Assembly: GCA_937883885.1 (NCBI GenBank) | Contig: CAKZXL010000133.1 | Coordinates: forward strand, 1 to 16,413 | Direction: 5' to 3' | From: an uncultured Aquincola sp. | GTDB taxonomy: Bacteria; Pseudomonadota; Gammaproteobacteria; Burkholderiales; Burkholderiaceae | DNA length: 16,413 nucleotides | Part shown: in pieces, positions 15,481-16,413 of the stretch | Numbering within the stretch: the first letter of the stretch is position 1 | Layout: each line of letters starts with the position of its first letter | The notes under the pieces: generated by a model | What the model saw: only the letters and a program-made list of their open reading frames with translations | Databases searched by the model: none | What the model was told of the DNA's origin: nothing | Made by a program: the position numbers and the translations under genes

Positions 15481-15495
15481 CAGAACGATGTTCTG
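15481..15495. repeat. Small inverted repeat at the tRNA 3' end
   Basis: CAGAAC and GTTCTG flank GAT, a perfect 6-bp inverted repeat overlapping the encoded CCA by two bases. It may be part of the tRNA 3' trailer structure. No other role is evident. Confidence 0.3.
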
Positions 15496-15538
15496 GTGCG
15501 GCTGGCAGGATTCGAACCCACGACCCCTTGGTTCGTAG
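15494..15538 (-). tRNA. tRNA-Arg(ACG), 3' fragment only (attachment-site remnant)
   Basis: On the minus strand, starting at the anticodon loop CTACGAA (15538-15532, anticodon ACG), the fragment has the 3' anticodon stem CCAAG, a five-base variable loop, the T-arm GTGGG-TTCGAAT-CCTGC, acceptor strand CAGCCGC, discriminator A and encoded CCA. No 5' half precedes it: the expected CTTGG stem, D-arm and GCGGCTG acceptor strand are absent. It is therefore not a functional tRNA, but the direct repeat left when an element integrated at the anticodon loop. The native terminator still follows its 3' end. Confidence 0.87.
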
Positions 15539-15629
15539 TTTGCGCCATGCCGCTAAGTTGTTGATTTTTCAGGGGTTGTTGCCGTCCGTTCCGACCCATT
15601 CCGCCCTGTTGTGAACTGTTTTGCGCAGG

Positions 15630-15651
15630 AAAGTCACCCAAAAGTCACCCA
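15630..15651. repeat. Tandem 11-bp direct repeats near the attachment site
   Basis: AAAGTCACCCA occurs twice head to tail, at 15630-15640 and 15641-15651, about 92 bp from the broken anticodon loop. Tyrosine integrases bind short direct repeats ('arm-type' sites) at such distances from the crossover, so these are candidate arm sites. The assignment is from position only. Confidence 0.5.
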
Positions 15652-15869
15652 GACCTGCTGCGCTCGTTTCGTTGTTGTCAGCAGGCGGCGAGCTTGCTCA
15701 CTGCTGAGCGCCGATAATGTTTATGTCAACTCGGAGCGGGCATAGCCGAACGGACGCGTGGTAGTGCACCCAGGTTTTGCAGTAGCGTGGGTGGATGCAG
15801 TAGAAGAACCGCATCTAAGTCCTTGTCGCGCCTAGAAACGCCGATTTGGTGCGACTGGCCCAAAACCGG

Positions 15870-15915
15870 CTCCGGTAGTCTTACTGCACGAGGCGAGCAC
15901 TCCGGAAGTCTTACT
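15870..15915. repeat. Two imperfect 16-bp direct repeats
   Basis: CTCCGGTAGTCTTACT (15870-15885) and CTCCGGAAGTCTTACT (15900-15915) differ at one base and lie 30 bp apart, start to start, just outside the probable end of the IS3-type element. Function unknown. Confidence 0.5.
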
Positions 15916-15928
15916 TGTTGACGATCAC

Positions 15929-16413
15929 TGAAAACTGACCCACCGGGGGTGCGGCGGATTTCTTGGACTGGTTATGCAGCGAGCCCGAGAAGCTTTCGGT
16001 GCTCGATGGGGCTGCGGAAGCCCAGTGAACTCTTGATCCGTTCTTCGTTGTACCAGCGGATGTAGGCGTCCAGCGTCTGGATGAACTGGTCGACGCTCGT
16101 GGTCAGCCAGTCTCTGCGGTAGAACAGCTCCGTCTTCAGGCGACCGAATAAGCCTTCACATGCGGCGTTGTCCGGCGAGTAGGCCTTACGTGACATGGAG
16201 CGCACCAGCTTGGCTGCTGCCATGCCGGACAGCCATCCGGGCCAGCGGTAGTGAGCGCCACGATCCGAGTGGACCACCGGCCGATCGGTGCTGGCCTCGA
16301 CTGTCTCGATGGCTGCATCCAACATCGTGTTGACGAGCTCTGCGTCGGGGCGAGTGCCGATCGACCAGCTCACGACCATTCCATCGAAGCAGTCGATCAT
16401 CGGCGACAGGTAC
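15929..16413 (-). mobile_element. IS3-family insertion sequence, 3' part (runs off the right edge)
   Basis: The transposase frame identifies an IS3-family element. Its outer end is probably near the TGAAAACTGACCC sequence beginning about 15929, since IS3 ends usually begin with TG, but the other end lies outside the window so the inverted repeat cannot be confirmed. The boundary is approximate. Confidence 0.6.
15972..16413 (-). CDS. IS3-family transposase OrfB, C-terminal part
   Basis: The C-terminal end of a DDE integrase-type transposase; the gene enters from beyond the right edge (YLSP continues upstream of the first Met at 16400). All three catalytic residues are visible: D3 in MIDCFDG, D46 in HSDRGAHY and E82 in DNAACEGLFGRLKTE (numbered from that Met). 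D46 and E82 are separated by 35 residues, the classic DD(35)E spacing. The tail, with WYNEERIKSSLGFRSP, is typical of IS3-family OrfB, whose end normally reads YNxxRxHxxLGxxSP. In IS3 elements OrfB is made as an OrfAB fusion by frameshifting; OrfA must lie to the right, outside the window. No internal stop or frameshift is seen, so it may be functional. Confidence 0.92.
   Translation of the reverse strand, partial: YLSPMIDCFDGMVVSWSIGTRPDAELVNTMLDAAIETVEASTDRPVVHSDRGAHYRWPGWLSGMAAAKLVRSMSRKAYSPDNAACEGLFGRLKTELFYRRDWLTTSVDQFIQTLDAYIRWYNEERIKSSLGFRSPIEHRKLLGLAA

Larger units (their letters stand above)
15539..15928. other. Gene-free end of an integrated element
   Basis: About 390 bp without a credible gene on either strand. 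Base composition is visibly less GC-rich than the chromosome to the left, with runs such as GTTGTTGATTTTTC. It begins exactly where the tRNA-Arg fragment breaks off and ends near the IS3-type element. It contains tandem 11-bp repeats and a pair of 16-bp imperfect repeats, listed separately. I infer it is the terminal part of a genomic island; no integrase is in the window. Confidence 0.6.

Noticed and set aside
15494..15570. A complete tRNA gene.
   Set aside because: The 5' acceptor strand, D-arm and 5' anticodon stem are missing; the sequence before the anticodon loop cannot pair with CCAAG or CAGCCGC.
15539..15928. Possible CRISPR array or small phage gene suggested by short repeats.
   Set aside because: There are only two pairs of unrelated short repeats without regular spacers, and no reading frame with a ribosome site and protein-like content.

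Overview
The window is about 16.4 kb of very GC-rich bacterial DNA. Several things point to a betaproteobacterium of the order Burkholderiales, probably near the Rubrivivax/Leptothrix/Ideonella group: codons end mostly in G or C, there is a PEP-CTERM surface protein, a MocR-type regulator, an EAL-CBS-GGDEF protein and a CYTH-CHAD protein. The placement is inferred from gene style and was not checked by a search.

Layout. From 147 to 2589 a MocR/GntR-aminotransferase regulator (-) and a TetR regulator (+) diverge; a perfect 16-bp dyad lies between them. From 2766 to 4826 is a lipoprotein amidohydrolase (+) whose 3' end overlaps the next gene by 106 bp. From 4721 to 8029 a minus-strand pair encodes a chemotaxis receptor followed 18 nt later by an EAL-CBS-GGDEF protein. 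From 8271 to 10816 (+) come a PPP-family phosphatase and a CYTH-CHAD protein. From 14828 down to 11154 (-) runs a tightly coupled trio: PEP-CTERM surface protein, 5'-nucleotidase lipoprotein, and an exported protein that looks like an inactive trypsin-fold protein. A small unknown gene follows, behind a perfect 25-bp palindrome. From 14967 to 15425 (+) is a PPC/DUF296 protein.

The right end changes character. A 45-nt 3' piece of a tRNA-Arg(ACG) gene, still followed by its terminator, stops exactly at the anticodon loop and continues into AT-richer DNA without genes, with tandem 11-bp repeats, and then into an IS3-family element cut by the window edge. I read this as the end of a genomic island integrated in tRNA-Arg; the island extends to the right.

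Themes. Several proteins keep their fold signature but lack catalytic residues: the CYTH domain lacks its acidic tunnel residues, the GGDEF domain lacks its first metal aspartate, and the trypsin-like protein lacks His and Ser. I found no CRISPR array, no recognisable defence system and no complete prophage. The best candidates for something little described are the PEP-CTERM/nucleotidase/pseudo-protease operon and the degenerate CYTH-CHAD protein next to a phosphatase.
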